Origin: Zizania palustris
Taxonomy: Eukaryota; Streptophyta; Magnoliopsida; Poales; Poaceae
Direction: 5' to 3'
Length of the DNA stretch: 64,000 nt
Assembly (NCBI GenBank): GCA_019279435.1
Contig: JAAALK010000084.1
Coordinates: 11,922,916 to 11,986,915, forward strand
How positions within the stretch are numbered: the stretch's first letter is position 1; every line of letters starts with the position of its first letter. The position numbers were made by a program, and so were the translations under genes. Below the pieces are notes generated by a model, which did no database searches, was not told the origin of the DNA, and worked only from the letters and a program-made list of their open reading frames with translations. Positions 1 through 12,229 of this stretch are shown in pieces.

Positions 1-2870
1 TAGAAAAGATTTTAAACAGTAATGGGCCTCCCTCCTCCCTTTCTCTCTCTCCCGGCCGGCCCAGCCCATTACCTTAGCCCGCCTCGGACTGATAGCCCGA
101 CCCCACCTGTCAGTGACCCCCTCTCCTCTCGCGCACCCAACACCCCGGTCCCACCTGTCGGCGCCAACCGTCCCCTCTCACGCCCGAGCCTAGCCCCACC
201 CGTCAGCCGCCACCCTCACTCGCTCGCGCCCGCTGGAATGTGGCCCCCGCCTGTCAGATCCTTCGTCTTCGCGAGATCCGCCCCCAAATCTCACCCCCCT
301 CGCCGGCCGATGCCTTAATGCGCCTCGGATCCGTTGCTCCCGACCCCCTCTCCCCAAATTGAGCCCGACATTCAAACCCCCGCACTCCGGTGACCGTTTC
401 CCCTATTAAAACCAGCCCAATTGCGTCCCGATTCGATGAATCTGCATGCAACCCGAGGCTCGCCGTCATTTAAACGCGTTAACCCTTGGCCACCGCCAAT
501 TGCACCCCCTCTGCCCCCGCCGGTGACCCTATTTAAACCCCCTGGTACCCCGCATTCGACCCCCACGCTCACACACTGCAAGAATACACAAAATGCCCTC
601 ACTTTAGTTTTTAGTGCACCACTGCCACCCACACTCCAGCCGCCTTTCGCCGTCGCTGGAGCCCCTCTCAATCCATGCCGACCGCACCTCTGTGACCGCC
701 AAGGCTATCCTGACCTCGGCCACCCCTCCGTCGACGCCGAACCCCGCCGGATCGCCGTCGCCGCCAAGGACCCGAACACCTTCGCCGCCTCCGCTCGTCG
801 CCGGCCTCGCTCCGTCGACCGTTCGTCACCGCAAGGGTACCCTCATGATCCCCTAGTCGTCCTCTTTCCATTTTAGGCATTAGGCATGACCGCCGTCGCT
901 CGCCGTGGCCTCTGGACCGCTCGCCGTCGCTGGAGAAGACAACCGGCACAGTTCGAGTACCCGTGTCGTGTCGGATTTGATCCTGGTCGTGCGATCTGGA
1001 TCTAACGGTACCGATTAAACCCCATGTGCGGTTTAATCTGCACCGTCGGATCTGAGCGAAGAGGTATGTTTTAATCTCGCGCGTCCGTTAGTTTTAAAAA
1101 CCCACGTTTAATCTGGAGCGTCCATCGTGTATCGGTTCAATGTTTTAATCATGGCCGTCCACGCCACTTTAACTCCCCCGCCTCGCCCTTGCACGTTGGA
1201 TCTGGATCCAACAGTCCAGATTATCCGGCGCACGCGCACAGTGCGCGGGTTCACCGTGGGCCTGGCTTACCGTGGACCCGAGGTATTTTAAATTTAAAAA
1301 TAAATTCCAGAAACTATTTTAAACTTGTAAAATTCATATCTGGTGCATTTGAACTCCAAAAATTATCATTTCAATTCCAGAAATTTTGTAATTTTATTCT
1401 CTACACATTAGTTCAATAAAAACAGTATGTTTACTTTGGATTTTTCATGCTTATTTAAATAAGTATTCAAATGCCCTTAGGATAAAAATGTAAATTTGAT
1501 TATTTAAATTTCAGTAAAGCTTATATTCATTTATTTCCTGTTAATATGATGAAACCACTTAGTTTTCTCTAAACCTTTCGTTTTAAATTAATTAGAAAGC
1601 TTAAAAGAGATCTTTTCACCATTTAAAATCCCTTTTAGAAAGGGCCATATTTCTTTATAGTTCCTTTTAAAATTATTTATAAAATAGATTTCAGAAACTT
1701 AATGACTTGGTTTCTTTTAAATTAAACCAATTTAAGCCTATGTGCCTGTTGTGTGACTTTTGGATTGTTTAATTGAATGTTACATTTAATTTATTTATAT
1801 CGAGAAGACTACGACGCCGCCGAGGAGCCGGAGTACTTTCCCGAAGTTCCTCCCTCCCCTTTCGCTGAACAAGGCAAGTCACCAAACAACATTTTTGAGC
1901 ATATTGAACCCATGTTTTGTTAAACTATCGCTAAAACGCATAGGTTATACATGCATTAGTCCAATAAAAACCCTTACAATATATTTATTTAGGATCCCCC
2001 GACCTTGATGTGCAACCCAAGCCATGCTATCTCGCCTAACCTCCTTGTCACCATATGATTAGTATTATTAGCTAGTCTCCAATGTATTGACACGATCGCT
2101 ATAGGATAAAAATGAGTCGTAGCAAAATGGTTCTACTATATGATCCCCGTTACTTCTTATCCTTGGAATTCTGTCGGTGATGAGTTGCGGTTGTGAGTGA
2201 ATGCATGGTGGGTTCCGGGTGCAAGCTAGGGCATTGGTCGGTAGCACCCGGGGCACTATAAGGACCAGTCTGCGGGATCCGTTGCAATACACTTCCGTAC
2301 TAACCACAAGTCTAGTGGGTAAGTCCTAACTAAGGTATGGAGTGTTCCAAACCGAGGCCACCATTTGGAGATGGGTCAAGCAGCACCTGCGGGTGGCTTG
2401 TACCGACGTGGCGCAAAAGGGGGTGTGATGTTAGCCAGGATGCGGCCCGGCGCGCCGGCGAAACCTAGAGCGGGTGGTTATCGCTTGGAGCATTTCATGC
2501 CGAGGTTTTGCCACGAGTTCCCGTGGTATGGGTCATCTCGTTTGGGATGAGTGCGTGCCTTGTGGGTACAGTAGTACATCTCTGATCAGAGTCATAAATC
2601 TTTTCAAAAAGCCGAGCCCACGGTCAAGGGCGGGTTGCGTGACATCCCACAGTTAGTTTACTTTTGGAATGTATGTGCATGATGGTTTGACATGTAAGGA
2701 TTGTTGTGCGAGGAGGTAAAACATACTCCTCGAGTTAGATGATATTATTAATGTTCATGTTTACATTTCCGCACTGTTATCCATTATCCTTCCTTTGTTA
2801 CTACCTTGCATTATTAGTTGCATTTGCGGTGGCTTGTTGAGTACTTTTTGTATTCATACCCGTTGAACAC
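1..2870 (+). repeat. 5' LTR of the plus Tekay-like element, first part
   Basis: This stretch is colinear with 34174-36656 of the 3' LTR but keeps a 423-bp block (228-650) that the 3' copy lacks. It is GC-rich with many CpG up to about 1250, then AT-rich. The LTR resumes at 18491 after the minus-strand insertion. The many short open frames here have no independent support and should not be called genes. Confidence 0.92.
2866..2870. repeat. TSD AACAC, left copy
   Basis: AACAC precedes the minus-strand element and is repeated at 18486-18490 directly after it. The undisturbed 3' LTR reads GAACACCTCAG at the same place, confirming the insertion site. Confidence 0.93.
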
Positions 2871-5800
2871 TATCACGCCCCGATTTAATAAATTAGGACT
2901 TTTATTGAAATTCCAAAGAAAATCAATAAACCAAGATGTTCATCAAGCGACCACGTACAATACGGACAATCATTCACAGTTCGTAGACCGCATTAATACA
3001 AAAGTGAATAAAAGTGAAGAGAAACTAATAAAATCAAGGGTCCTAGATGAACGCCTCCTTCCAGTCTCGCCTTGACTGGGTCGCTACTCCAGACCTTCAT
3101 CCTCCTCGTAGTAGACGGGCTCTGATGGTGTAAGTCAACGGGGTGAGTACAGATGTACTCAGCAAGCCACCGAATGCAAATATAATGCAAGATAATAACA
3201 AGGGAGATAGTGGCTAATTTTGTGGAAGAGCATAATTTGTAAAGAAGTTAAATGTGAACAATTTATTAGTACTGAAACGTAAACATGTGTATGCATCATC
3301 ATCTTCTAACTCGAGGGGTACGGTCAGCCCCACCTCGCTCAACAGTCCTTACATGCCATGAGTAACTCAACCATTCACACAATAGTAAACTACCTGTGAG
3401 TAGTCACACAACCCGCCCTTGACCGTGGGCTCGGATTTTCGAAAAAATTATTAACTCTGATCAGAGATGTACCACTGTACCCACAAGGCACGCACTCACC
3501 ACTTACACCAAAGTGTAACGAGATGACCCATACCACGGGAACTCATGCCAAAACCTTCCATATGGTCCTCCCCGACTCAACAGCACCCTCTTATGGGTTT
3601 CGTATCGTGTCTCGACGCGTCGAGCCACACCATACCCCCCTTGAGCCACGTTGGTACAAGTCACCCGCAGGTTGCCCCTTGCCCCCTCCACTATGGTGCA
3701 TAGAGTCGGATTGTCCTATACTTCCAGTTAGGACTTACCCATTAGACTTGTGGTTGGTACGGAAGTGCTTTGCAACAGATCCCGTAGACCGGTCCTTATA
3801 GTGCCCTGGGTGCGACCTAACCAATGCCCGAGCTTGCACCCAGAACCCACCATACTTATAACATAGCCAACTCCAACAGAGTCCAGAGACGAGAATAACG
3901 GGGAAATACATATAACAGAATCCAGCTATCTACGACTCATTTCTTTATCCTATAGAAGTTGTGCCGGTACATTGGGCACTAGCTAATATCTTTATAGTAG
4001 AGTGACAAGGAGTTAAGGCTCAATAAGCATGGCTTGGGTTTGCACAAGGACGGGGACCTAATACATATAATGTGTAGGGCTAGATATTTGACTAATGCAA
4101 TAATACCCTATGAGTTATAGCCATAATTTATTAAAGCATGGGCTCAATGATGATCAACTATTTCCACAGGAGTGGGTCGAAGACTTGCCTTGATCAGCAA
4201 ATGGGGATGGAGGAACCCCGCGGTAGAACTCCGGCTCCTCGACGAACTCGTAGTCTTCTCGATACGGAAAAATAAACAATACATTCAATAAACAGATAAA
4301 AATCCACCACATGATAAACATACATGTTTATGGGTTTTATTATGTGAAATGTGGTGTTAATATTCTGAAGTTTGGTGAGAAACAGTAAAACTTATATTTC
4401 AAGGTTTTTCCTAATTTATTTTCTGAATTAATGATTTTAACCCTAAGGAGTTTTTATTCATTTAATCCATAAGTTTATTTTGTGCTAAAGTAACATACTG
4501 TTTTTATGGCATTAATGTGTAGAGAATAATATCCTGAATTTAACAAAATTTTACTGGTGAAATTTGGAGTTAAAATGAGCAAGTTATAGATTTTCAAAGT
4601 TTAAACTGTTTTCTGGAATTTTGTTTAAACAGAAAAATGGACTTTAGTCCACGGTGAGCCAGGCTCACGGTGGACCTCAGTACTGTGCGCGTGGACCGGC
4701 TGATCCAGAGTCGTTGGATCTGGATCCGGCGGCCAGGCGCAAGGCGGGACGGTTAAATGAAGTTGGACGGCTGGGATTAAAACACGCGAAAGGGTATGAC
4801 GTGGACGCTCCAGATTGAGTCAAGTTTTTAAGTTACGATCAACGGCCAGGATCGCATGGTACCACTTTGACCAGATCCGAGGGCCCGGATTAAATCCCGA
4901 AGGGATTTAATCGTAGCCCTCTGATCATGATCAGACAGCCACTATGCGATCCAGCACGTCACGGGCGTAAGGGGGCACGTACCCCCTTTGTCTCCGGCGA
5001 AGGCGACCTCGGGTGTGGTGGCGATGGTAGCTGCGAGGGCCTAGGGGCCTAGATTTATGCGAAAATGGAAAGAGGAGGGGATGGCGGTCATGATCGTACC
5101 TTCGACGGCGAAGAAGGAGGTCCGGAGGTGACCGGCGGCGAGTGTAGACGGCGGAGAGTGTTTGGGTGCTCGACGGCGACGACGATTCAGCGGGTTCCAC
5201 GACCAACCGAGGGGTGGCCGAAGACGGGTGTGCTCGGGCGGTCACAACGGTGGTGGTGGCTAGGACGGAGGGGGTCGGGGTCGACGGTGAATGGTGGCCG
5301 GAGTTGAAGCAGGATGAAAAGTCCAAAGACCAAGTGGGAGCGCTCTGAAGGCTACGGCTCAGGCTTAGGCAGTGAGGGCTGAGTGCGGCGAGGGGAGGGG
5401 TACTTATAGGGTCGTCAGCGTCGGTTAAACGGAAGGAAACTGAGGGTTTCCTTCCCTCTCCGGTGAGGGTTTCCAAATCCCGGCCAAGCTTTCCTAAGCG
5501 CGAAACTGCGTCGGCCATGGATGGAAAAGGATCGCGGTGATCCAAGGAAGGGGGTCCGGGGATGATCGGGTGAGATCGGGTGGCCGGCGGCCAGAATCCA
5601 AAAGGGGCTCGCCAGGAAAAGGAAGGGGGTATCCCCTTCCATGAAGAAGATGAAGCTGACAGGTGGCCCCCACCTGTCAGTGGCCGAGCGCAAAGCCAAC
5701 AGCGCCAACAGGCGGGCCACGCTGGTCAGAGGGCGAAAGCGGGCACATGAGACTGACGGGTGGGCCGGGTAGAGCACGGGCGTGTGGAGGAGAGAGGGGG

Positions 5801-6175
5801 AACGCGCCGACAAGCGGGTCCTGCTTGTCAGAGGCATACGACTGGACTGGGCCGGGCTCGAGGCACTTTGAGGGTTGAGGCCCATTAAGATTTAAAATGG
5901 TTTTCTGATTTAAAATAAATCCAGTAATTTATTTATTTGATTAAGGGTTGAATCACTGTTGATAAAAATTTGTAAAAATTCCTGAAATTATGTTTTGGCC
6001 TCTAGTTTATTCCATAAATTTTCCAAGTCCAAATTTTGAATATTTATCTTTGTTTGGTTTTAATAGGGCTCTTTAAGGGTTTTTCTTTAATAATAAAATC
6101 CAGAAATTCCTTTAATATTATTTTTATTTTATTTTATTTCCTTTTAATTCTTTAATATTTCCTTTTAATATTACA
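2871..6175 (-). repeat. 3' LTR of the minus Tekay-like element
   Basis: It is colinear with 15251-18485. The end next to the flank reads TATCACGCCCC instead of TGTCACGCCCC, so the CA terminus (minus strand) has mutated to TA. The end next to the polypurine tract carries AT-rich replacement sequence in place of the GGGGTGTTACA terminus seen at 18475-18485. Confidence 0.9.
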
Positions 6176-6177
6176 AT

Positions 6178-6190
6178 CCTATCCCCCTTA
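6178..6190 (-). other. Polypurine tract (minus)
   Basis: The minus strand reads TAAGGGGGATAGG directly outside the 3' LTR. The same tract is found at 33904-33915 in the plus-strand relative. It is the usual primer for second-strand DNA synthesis in LTR elements. Confidence 0.85.
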
Positions 6191-6217
6191 CAGAGAATCT
6201 CGTCCTCGAGATTCGGA

Positions 6218-6400
6218 TCAATCCTCGAATAGCTCACGATGCTGTGCCTTGAGTTCCTCCTCTTTTTCCCATGTAGCTTCCTCTACGGGATGATTGCTCC
6301 ACTGCACTTTGCAGAAGCGGATGACCCGACTCCTGGTGATCCTTTCTTTGACTTCCAAGATCTTGACGGGCTTCTCCACATAGGTCAGATCCTCCTGAAC
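6218..6400 (-). pseudogene. Gypsy integrase C-terminal chromodomain, cut off by solo LTR
   Basis: This is the last part of the pol polyprotein, continuing from 9852 once the solo LTR and one TSD copy are removed; the joined reading frame stays open. It has the chromodomain signature: a strand with VTR/ITRSRVIRF, then KVQWSNHP, then EATWE. In chromoviruses this domain sits at the integrase end and is thought to steer integration toward particular chromatin. The stop TGA lies at 6218-6220, just upstream of the polypurine tract. The plus-strand homologue ends at 33873. Confidence 0.88.
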
Positions 6401-6405
6401 ATCCA
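6401..6405. repeat. TSD ATCCA, left copy
   Basis: ATCCA lies directly left of the solo LTR and is repeated exactly at 9847-9851 on the right. Deleting one copy plus the LTR restores the pol frame. Confidence 0.95.
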
Positions 6406-9400
6406 TGTAGCGCCCCGATTTAACAAATCGGAACATTATTGAATTTCATAAGAAAAACAATAATCCAAGAGGTTCATCATGCGACAATCGTACATAATTC
6501 GTCATTCATGGTACGCAAACCATATTTATTACATCAAAGGGTAATAAAAACAATAGTAAATAGTAATCAAAATTTTGCATGACGAACGCCTTCTTCAGGA
6601 TCTTTCTGCTTGACTGGGTCGCTACTCCAGACCATCCTCATAGTAGGCATCCTCTGTGGGGTCCAACGGGTATGAGTACATAAAGTACTCAACAAGCCAC
6701 CGCAAATGCAAATAGTAATGCAGGATAATAAACAAAGAAGGGTAATGGCTAACATTGCGGAAAAGTACAGTTTCAGTTATTGCATTTAGTGTAATCACAT
6801 TTTAATCATGCGGAAAAGTAAACATGAATATCAACAACATCAACTAACTCGAGGAGTACGTTTTACCTCCTCGCACAACAGTCCTTACATGTCAATCCAT
6901 CATGCACTTACATATTCAAAGTAAACTAACTGGGGGATGTCACGCAACCCGCCCTTGACCGTGGGCTCGGCTTTTCGAAAAGATTTAAGACTCTGATCAG
7001 AGATGTACTACTGTACCCACAAGGCACGCACTCATCCCAAACGAGATGACCCATACCACGGGAACTCGTGCCAAAACCTCGGCATGAAATGTTCCAAGCG
7101 ATAACCACCCGCTCTAGGTTTCGCCGGCGCGCCAGGCCGCATCCCGGCTAACGTCGCACCCCCTTTTGCGCCACATTGGTACAAGTCACCCGCGGGTGCA
7201 ACTTGACCCATCTCCAAATGGTGGCCTCGGTTTGGAACAACCCATACCTTAGTTAGGACTTACCCACTAGACTTGTGGTTAGTACGTAAGTGTATTGCAA
7301 CGGATCCCTCAGACCGGTCCTTATAGTGCCCCGGGTGCTACTGACCAATGTCCTAGCTTGCACCCGGAACCCACCATGCATTCACTCACAACCATAACTC
7401 CACACCGACAGAATTCCATAGATAAGAAACCATGGGGATCATATAGTAGAACCAAGTATTACGACTCATTTTTATCCTATAGCGATCGTGTCGATACATT
7501 GGACACTAGCTAATAACATTTATCATATGGTGACAAGGAGTTTAGGCTAGAGAGCATGGCTTGGGTTGCACATCAAGGTCGGGGGATCCTAAATAAATAT
7601 ATTGTAAGGGTTCATTTGACTAATGCATATATAACCTATGTGTTTTAGCGATAGTTTAACCAAACATGGGTTCAATATGCTCAAGAGATTGGTTTGGTGA
7701 CTTGCCTTGTTCAGCGAAAGGCGAGGGAGGGACTTCCGGGAAGTATTCCGGCTCCTCGACGGCGTCGTAGTCTTTTCAATAATAATAAAGTAAAATAAAT
7801 ACAACATTCTATATAAACAACGTAAAATCACACAACAAGCATATGGGTTTAAGTTGGTTTGATTTTAAAGAAAATCAGTTGTTAAGGTTCTGAAATTTAT
7901 TTCATAAATAATTTAAAATGAATCAAAATGAATTATGGTTTTTCATAAAAGGGTTTTTAAGTGTGAATAATACCACCTTAAGTTTTCTAATTAATTTAAT
8001 ATGAATGGTTCAGAGAAAACTCTGTGGTTCTAGTATATAAACAGAAAGAAATAAATATATAAATTTTCTGAAGTTTAAATATTTGAATTTATATTTTAAT
8101 CCTAAAGGCATTTGAATACTTATTTAAATAAACATGAAAAATTCAAAGTAAACCTACTGTTTTTATTGCATAAACATGTAGAGAATAATATTATGAATTT
8201 TCTGAAAGTGGAATGGAAATTTTTAGAGTTCAAATGCACCAGATATGAATTTTACAAGTTTAAAGGTATTTCTGAAATTCATTTTCAATTTTTAAACCCC
8301 TCGGGTCCACGGTGAGCCAGGCCCACGGTGAACCCGCGCACTGTGCGCATGCGCCGGGTCGATCTGGACCGTCGGATCCAGATCCGACGCGCGAGGGCGA
8401 GGCGGGGCGCTTAAGTTATAATGGACGGCCAGGATAAAAACGTTCGAACCGGTACCACGTGGACGCACGAGATTAAACGCGGGTTTTGAATACCAACGAA
8501 CGCACGAGATTAAAATGTACCCCTTCGCTCAGATCCGACGGCGCAGATTAAATCGCACATGGGATTTAACTGGTACCGTTAGATCCAGATCGTACGACCC
8601 GGATTAGATCCGACACGGCACGGGTACTAGACCCGTGCCGGTCGTCTTCTCCGACGACGGCGAGCGGGCCAGCGGCCACGGCGGTCGACGGCGGTCGGGT
8701 TTAAGGCCTAAAATGGAAAGAGGGGGCTACGGGGATCACGAGGGTACCCTTGCGGCGGCGAGCGGTCGACGGAGTGAGGCCGGCGACGAGCGGAGGCGGC
8801 GGCGATGTTCGGGTCCTCGGTGACGACGGCGATCTGGCGAGGTTCGTCGACGACGGAGTGGTGGCCGAGATTGGTGAGGTCCTGGCGGCCACGGTGGTGC
8901 GGTCGGCGGGGACGGAGGGGGACTCCGGCGGCGGCGAGCGACGGCTGGAGCGAGGGCGACGGTGGTGCGCTAAAATGCGGAGTGCGATGGCTCTGTCGGT
9001 TCTCGTAGCGTGTGAGCGTGAGGGTGAAATGCGGGTGGCCAAGGGGTTTAAATAGGACCATCGGCGGGGCAGAGAGGGCGTAGTCCGTGGTGGCTGGGAT
9101 TAAAATGCGTTTAAGCGCCGGCGAGCTCGGGTTGAGCTCGATTCACCGAACCTGGACGTGAATCGATCGGGTTTAATGGGGGGAAACGGTCAGCGCGACG
9201 CGGGGGTTTGATTGCCGGGCTTAATTCGAGGGGAGGGGGTCGGGGGCAAGGGATCCGAGGCGAGTAATGGCGTCGGCCGGCGAGAGGGGGGGGGGAGATT
9301 TGGGGGCGGATCTCGCGGGGAAGACGAATCCGACAGGTGGGGGCCACTGGCCAGCGAGTACGAGCGAGCGGGGGTGGCGACTGACGGGTGGGGCCGGGCT

Positions 9401-9846
9401 CGAGCGCGAGGGGGAAACGGTTGGCGCCGACAGGTGGGGTCGGCTTGTCGGGTGCGCGCGAGAGAGGAGAGGGGGTCACTGACGGGTGGGCTCCACTGGT
9501 CAGAAGGCGCGCACGGTTGGGAGTGGGCTGGGCTGGCAGGGAGAGAGGGAAAGGAGGGAGGGGAGCCCATTACTGTTCTAAAGGTTTTCCGAATAAAAAT
9601 AATTCCAGAAAATAGATTAAAATCTTAGGGCTACTTCCAAGGTTGGTAAAAATTTATGAAAATTCTCAAAAATATATTTTGGTCTTAGGATCATATACAA
9701 AAAGTTTCACCTCCTAGTTTGGCCATCTGCTCTATGTTGTAGTTCAAAGGGGTATAAAGGGGTATTAGAAGTATTTTCAGAAATATAAATTCCAAGAAAT
9801 TGATTTTTATAATATTTTTATTGTTTTGGAAATTTGGGGTGTTACA
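6406..9846 (-). mobile_element. Solo LTR of the Tekay-like family, minus strand
   Basis: This 3441-bp LTR on the minus strand begins TGTAACACCCC and ends GGGGCGCTACA. It has perfect 5-bp TSDs and no internal region. It is much closer to the LTRs at 1-2870 and 33918-36902 than to the LTRs of the element it sits in. A solo LTR normally arises by recombination between the two LTRs of a full element. The GC-rich half (about 8300-9560) holds many short open frames on both strands that I regard as chance. Confidence 0.95.
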
Positions 9847-9851
9847 ATCCA

Positions 9852-10286
9852 ACTGTTGTAGGTCCACTTGCTCTGTTGGGACTCGGAGACACTTCTTTAG
9901 TTGGGACACATGGAATACGTCATGTACCCCGGCCAGTGAGGGTGGCAGTTCAAAGGATAAGCGACTTTGCCTTGGCGTCGAATAATGGGAAATGGTCCAA
10001 CATATCGAGGGGACAACTTTCCTCTCATGTTAAACCGTTGAGTGCCACGGAGGGGTGTGACACGAAGGTAGACATGGTCTCCCTCTTCATAGGCTAGGTC
10101 TCGACGTCGATTGTCCGCATATCTCTTCTGTCGAGATTGGGCTGTCTTGAGTCGGTCTTTGATAATCCGTACCTTCTCTTCGGCCTCTCGAAGGATGTCT
10201 GTTCCAAATACTTGGGATTCTCCGGTTTGATCCCAAAGTAGAGGCGTCCTACACTTTCGTCCGTATAGGGCTTCGAACGGGGACAT
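9852..10286 (-). pseudogene. Gypsy integrase, C-terminal part before the chromodomain
   Basis: The reading starts after an in-frame TAG at 10287-10289, where the plus-strand copy has CAG (Gln). It covers the stretch MSPFEALYG, the Gly-Pro-Phe region (YVGPFPI) and the linker QLKKCLRVPTEQ. A one-base loss near 9963 shifts the frame: the first frame reads through VAYP and dies at the AAC-TAA around 9897, while the correct continuation (FELPPSLAGVHDVFHVS) is in another frame and runs to the solo LTR. The plus-strand counterpart is 33187-33720. Confidence 0.88.
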
Positions 10287-11030
10287 CTATAGACTGGCTT
10301 GATAACTGTTGTTGTACAAAAACTCAGCGTACGGTAAACTCTTGTCCCAAGTTGCTCCAAAATCCAAGACGCATGCCCGAAGCATATCTTCCAATATCTG
10401 ATTTACTCTTTCTGTTTGTCCATCAGTCTGAGGGTGGTAAGCAGTGCTGAAGTTCAGTCTTGTTCCCATCTCTTCTTGAAGGTTCTTCCAAAAACGAGAG
10501 GTAAACTGACTTCCTCTATCAGACACTATCTTCTTGGGCACTCCATTAATACACACAATGCGGGCCATGTACAACTCTGTGAGCTTAGGGCCACTGAAGG
10601 TCATATTAACGGCTATGAAGTGCGCTACCTTTATTAACCGGTCTATGATTACCCAAATAGAATCATACCCAATCTGGGTCTTTGGGAGTTTGGAGATGAA
10701 GTCCATTCCGATTTCTTCCCATTTCCATTCAGGCACTTTAAGTGGCTGTAACAGTCCTGCAGGTCTCTGATGTTCTGCCTTTACTCTTCTGCAGGTGTCA
10801 CATTCTGCGACGAACTGAGCAATCTCTTTCTTCATGCTAACCCACCAATAGCGTTCCTTCAGGTCCTGGTACATCTTGGTACTTCTGGGATGAATGGAGT
10901 ATAAAGTATCATGGGCTTCCTTTAGGATAAGAGTCTTTATCTCTGGTTTATCCGGCACACATATCCGGGTCCCAAACCATATGGTGCCATTCTCGTCCTC
11001 TGAAAATCCTGGGGCTTTACCTTGCCTCAT
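10287..11030 (-). pseudogene. Gypsy integrase, zinc-binding and catalytic core
   Basis: This 247-residue stretch belongs to the gag-pol polyprotein. A His-Cys zinc-binding module with CDTCRR near residue 76 is followed by the catalytic core: Asp in MDFISKLP, Asp in VSDRGSQF and Glu in QTERVNQ, so the DDE triad is complete here. The enzyme would insert the element's cDNA into chromosomal DNA. The frame is continuous upstream with the RNase H part (11076-11474) across two stops, TGA-TAA, in the RNase H-integrase linker. It ends at a Gln-to-TAG change. Confidence 0.92.
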
Positions 11031-11075
11031 GTTCTTCTTAATGGCTGCTATATCCGGGTCTTCTAATTGAGCTTA

Positions 11076-11474
11076 TCAGATCTGTTCGAATAGGACGGGT
11101 TGAGCCTCCAAGGTGGCTAGGTATGCTCTGGTGGTCAACCCGAGATTCAATTTTTCCATCTCCCTACATAACAAGGGCACGTGATCCTGAATCATGACAG
11201 CGGTGCAATATCCCTTTCGACTTAATGCATCAGCTACCACATTGGCTTTTCCAGGGTGGTAGTGAATACCTAAGTCGTAATCCTTTATTAATTCCAACCA
11301 TCGTCTTTGCCTCAGATTGAGGTCTGGCTGCGTGAAGATATACTTCAAACTCTTGTGATCCGTAAAGATCTCGCAACGATTTCCGACCAAATAATGCATC
11401 CATATCTTAAGAGCGTGCACCACAGCGGCCAATTCCAAGTCATGCGTCGGGTAATTCAACTCATGGGGTCTCAA
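11076..11474 (-). pseudogene. Gypsy RNase H, C-terminal part
   Basis: The stretch holds the RNase H fold motifs LRPHELNYPTHDLELAAVVHAL, TDHKSLKYIF and VVADALSR, here in the same frame as the RT segment upstream and parted from it by a TAG (11475-11477) where the plus copy has CAG (Gln). Its own stop TGA at 11076 is followed by TAA, then the frame goes on into integrase. RNase H removes the RNA strand of the RNA-DNA hybrid during reverse transcription. Confidence 0.9.
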
Positions 11475-12229
11475 CTAACGAGAGGCGTAGGAAATAACCT
11501 TTCCATCTTGCATAAGAACACATCCCAATCCTTGGCGAGATGCGTCGCAATAAACATGAAAGTCCTTCCGGATATCTGGTAGGGTCAGTATGGGTGCTGA
11601 CACCAGCCGGGTCTTGAGTGTGCGAAAACTTTCCTCGCACTCGGGAGTCCATTCAAACGTCCATTCAAACTTCTCTCCTTTCTGCAATAACTTGGTCATA
11701 GGCTTGGTTATCTTGGAAAAATTCTCGATAAATCTCCGATAATACTCGGCCAAACCCAGAAAACTTCGTATCTCAGATACGTTTGTGGGTGGCAACCAAT
11801 CTGTAACTGCTTCCACGGTGGCAGGATCAACTACAATGCCTTGTGCAGAAATAATGTGTCCAAGGAACTTTACTTCCGCCGTCCAAAACTTGCACTTGCT
11901 GTACTTGGCGTATAACTGGTGTTCCCTTAGCTTTCCTAAGGTTAACCGGAGGTGAGTCTCGTGCTCCTTCTGATCCTTGGAATAAATGAGGATGTCGTCT
12001 ATAAAGACCACGATGAATTTGTCCAAATACTCCATGAACACCTTATTCATCATATTCATGAAGAAAGCAGGGGCATTGGTCAATCCAAATGACATAACCG
12101 TGCACTCATATAATCCGTAACGGGTGGTAAAAGCCCTCTTGGGTATATCCTCTTCTCGAATCCTTAACTGATGATATCCGGACCGCAAGTCGATCTTAGA
12201 AAATACCGTAGCTCCCTTCAGCTGGTCAA
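11475..12229 (-). pseudogene. Gypsy reverse transcriptase and RNase H start
   Basis: RT motifs in order are LRSGYHQLRI, YGLYECTVMSFGL, the catalytic VVFIDDILIYS, FLGHIIS and FLGLAEYYRRFI, then the RNase H start YCDASRQGLG. The frame change from the protease segment lies around 12222-12232: a T-run on the minus strand is one base short, so the upstream frame reads LTS and stops. The two catalytic aspartates of the RT are present. The counterpart is 29300-30080 on the plus strand. Confidence 0.93.

Noticed and set aside
22..949. Several 60-150 codon open frames on both strands (also at 34195-34576 and 8635-9628)
   Set aside because: They lie in GC-rich LTR sequence, are Pro/Arg-rich in shifting frames, differ between LTR copies by indels and match no family. 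High GC lowers stop frequency.
4931..5545. 204-codon minus frame as a host protein
   Set aside because: It lies in the LTR 2871-6175; the equivalent region of the partner LTR (about 17290-17900) breaks the frame. No domain is visible.
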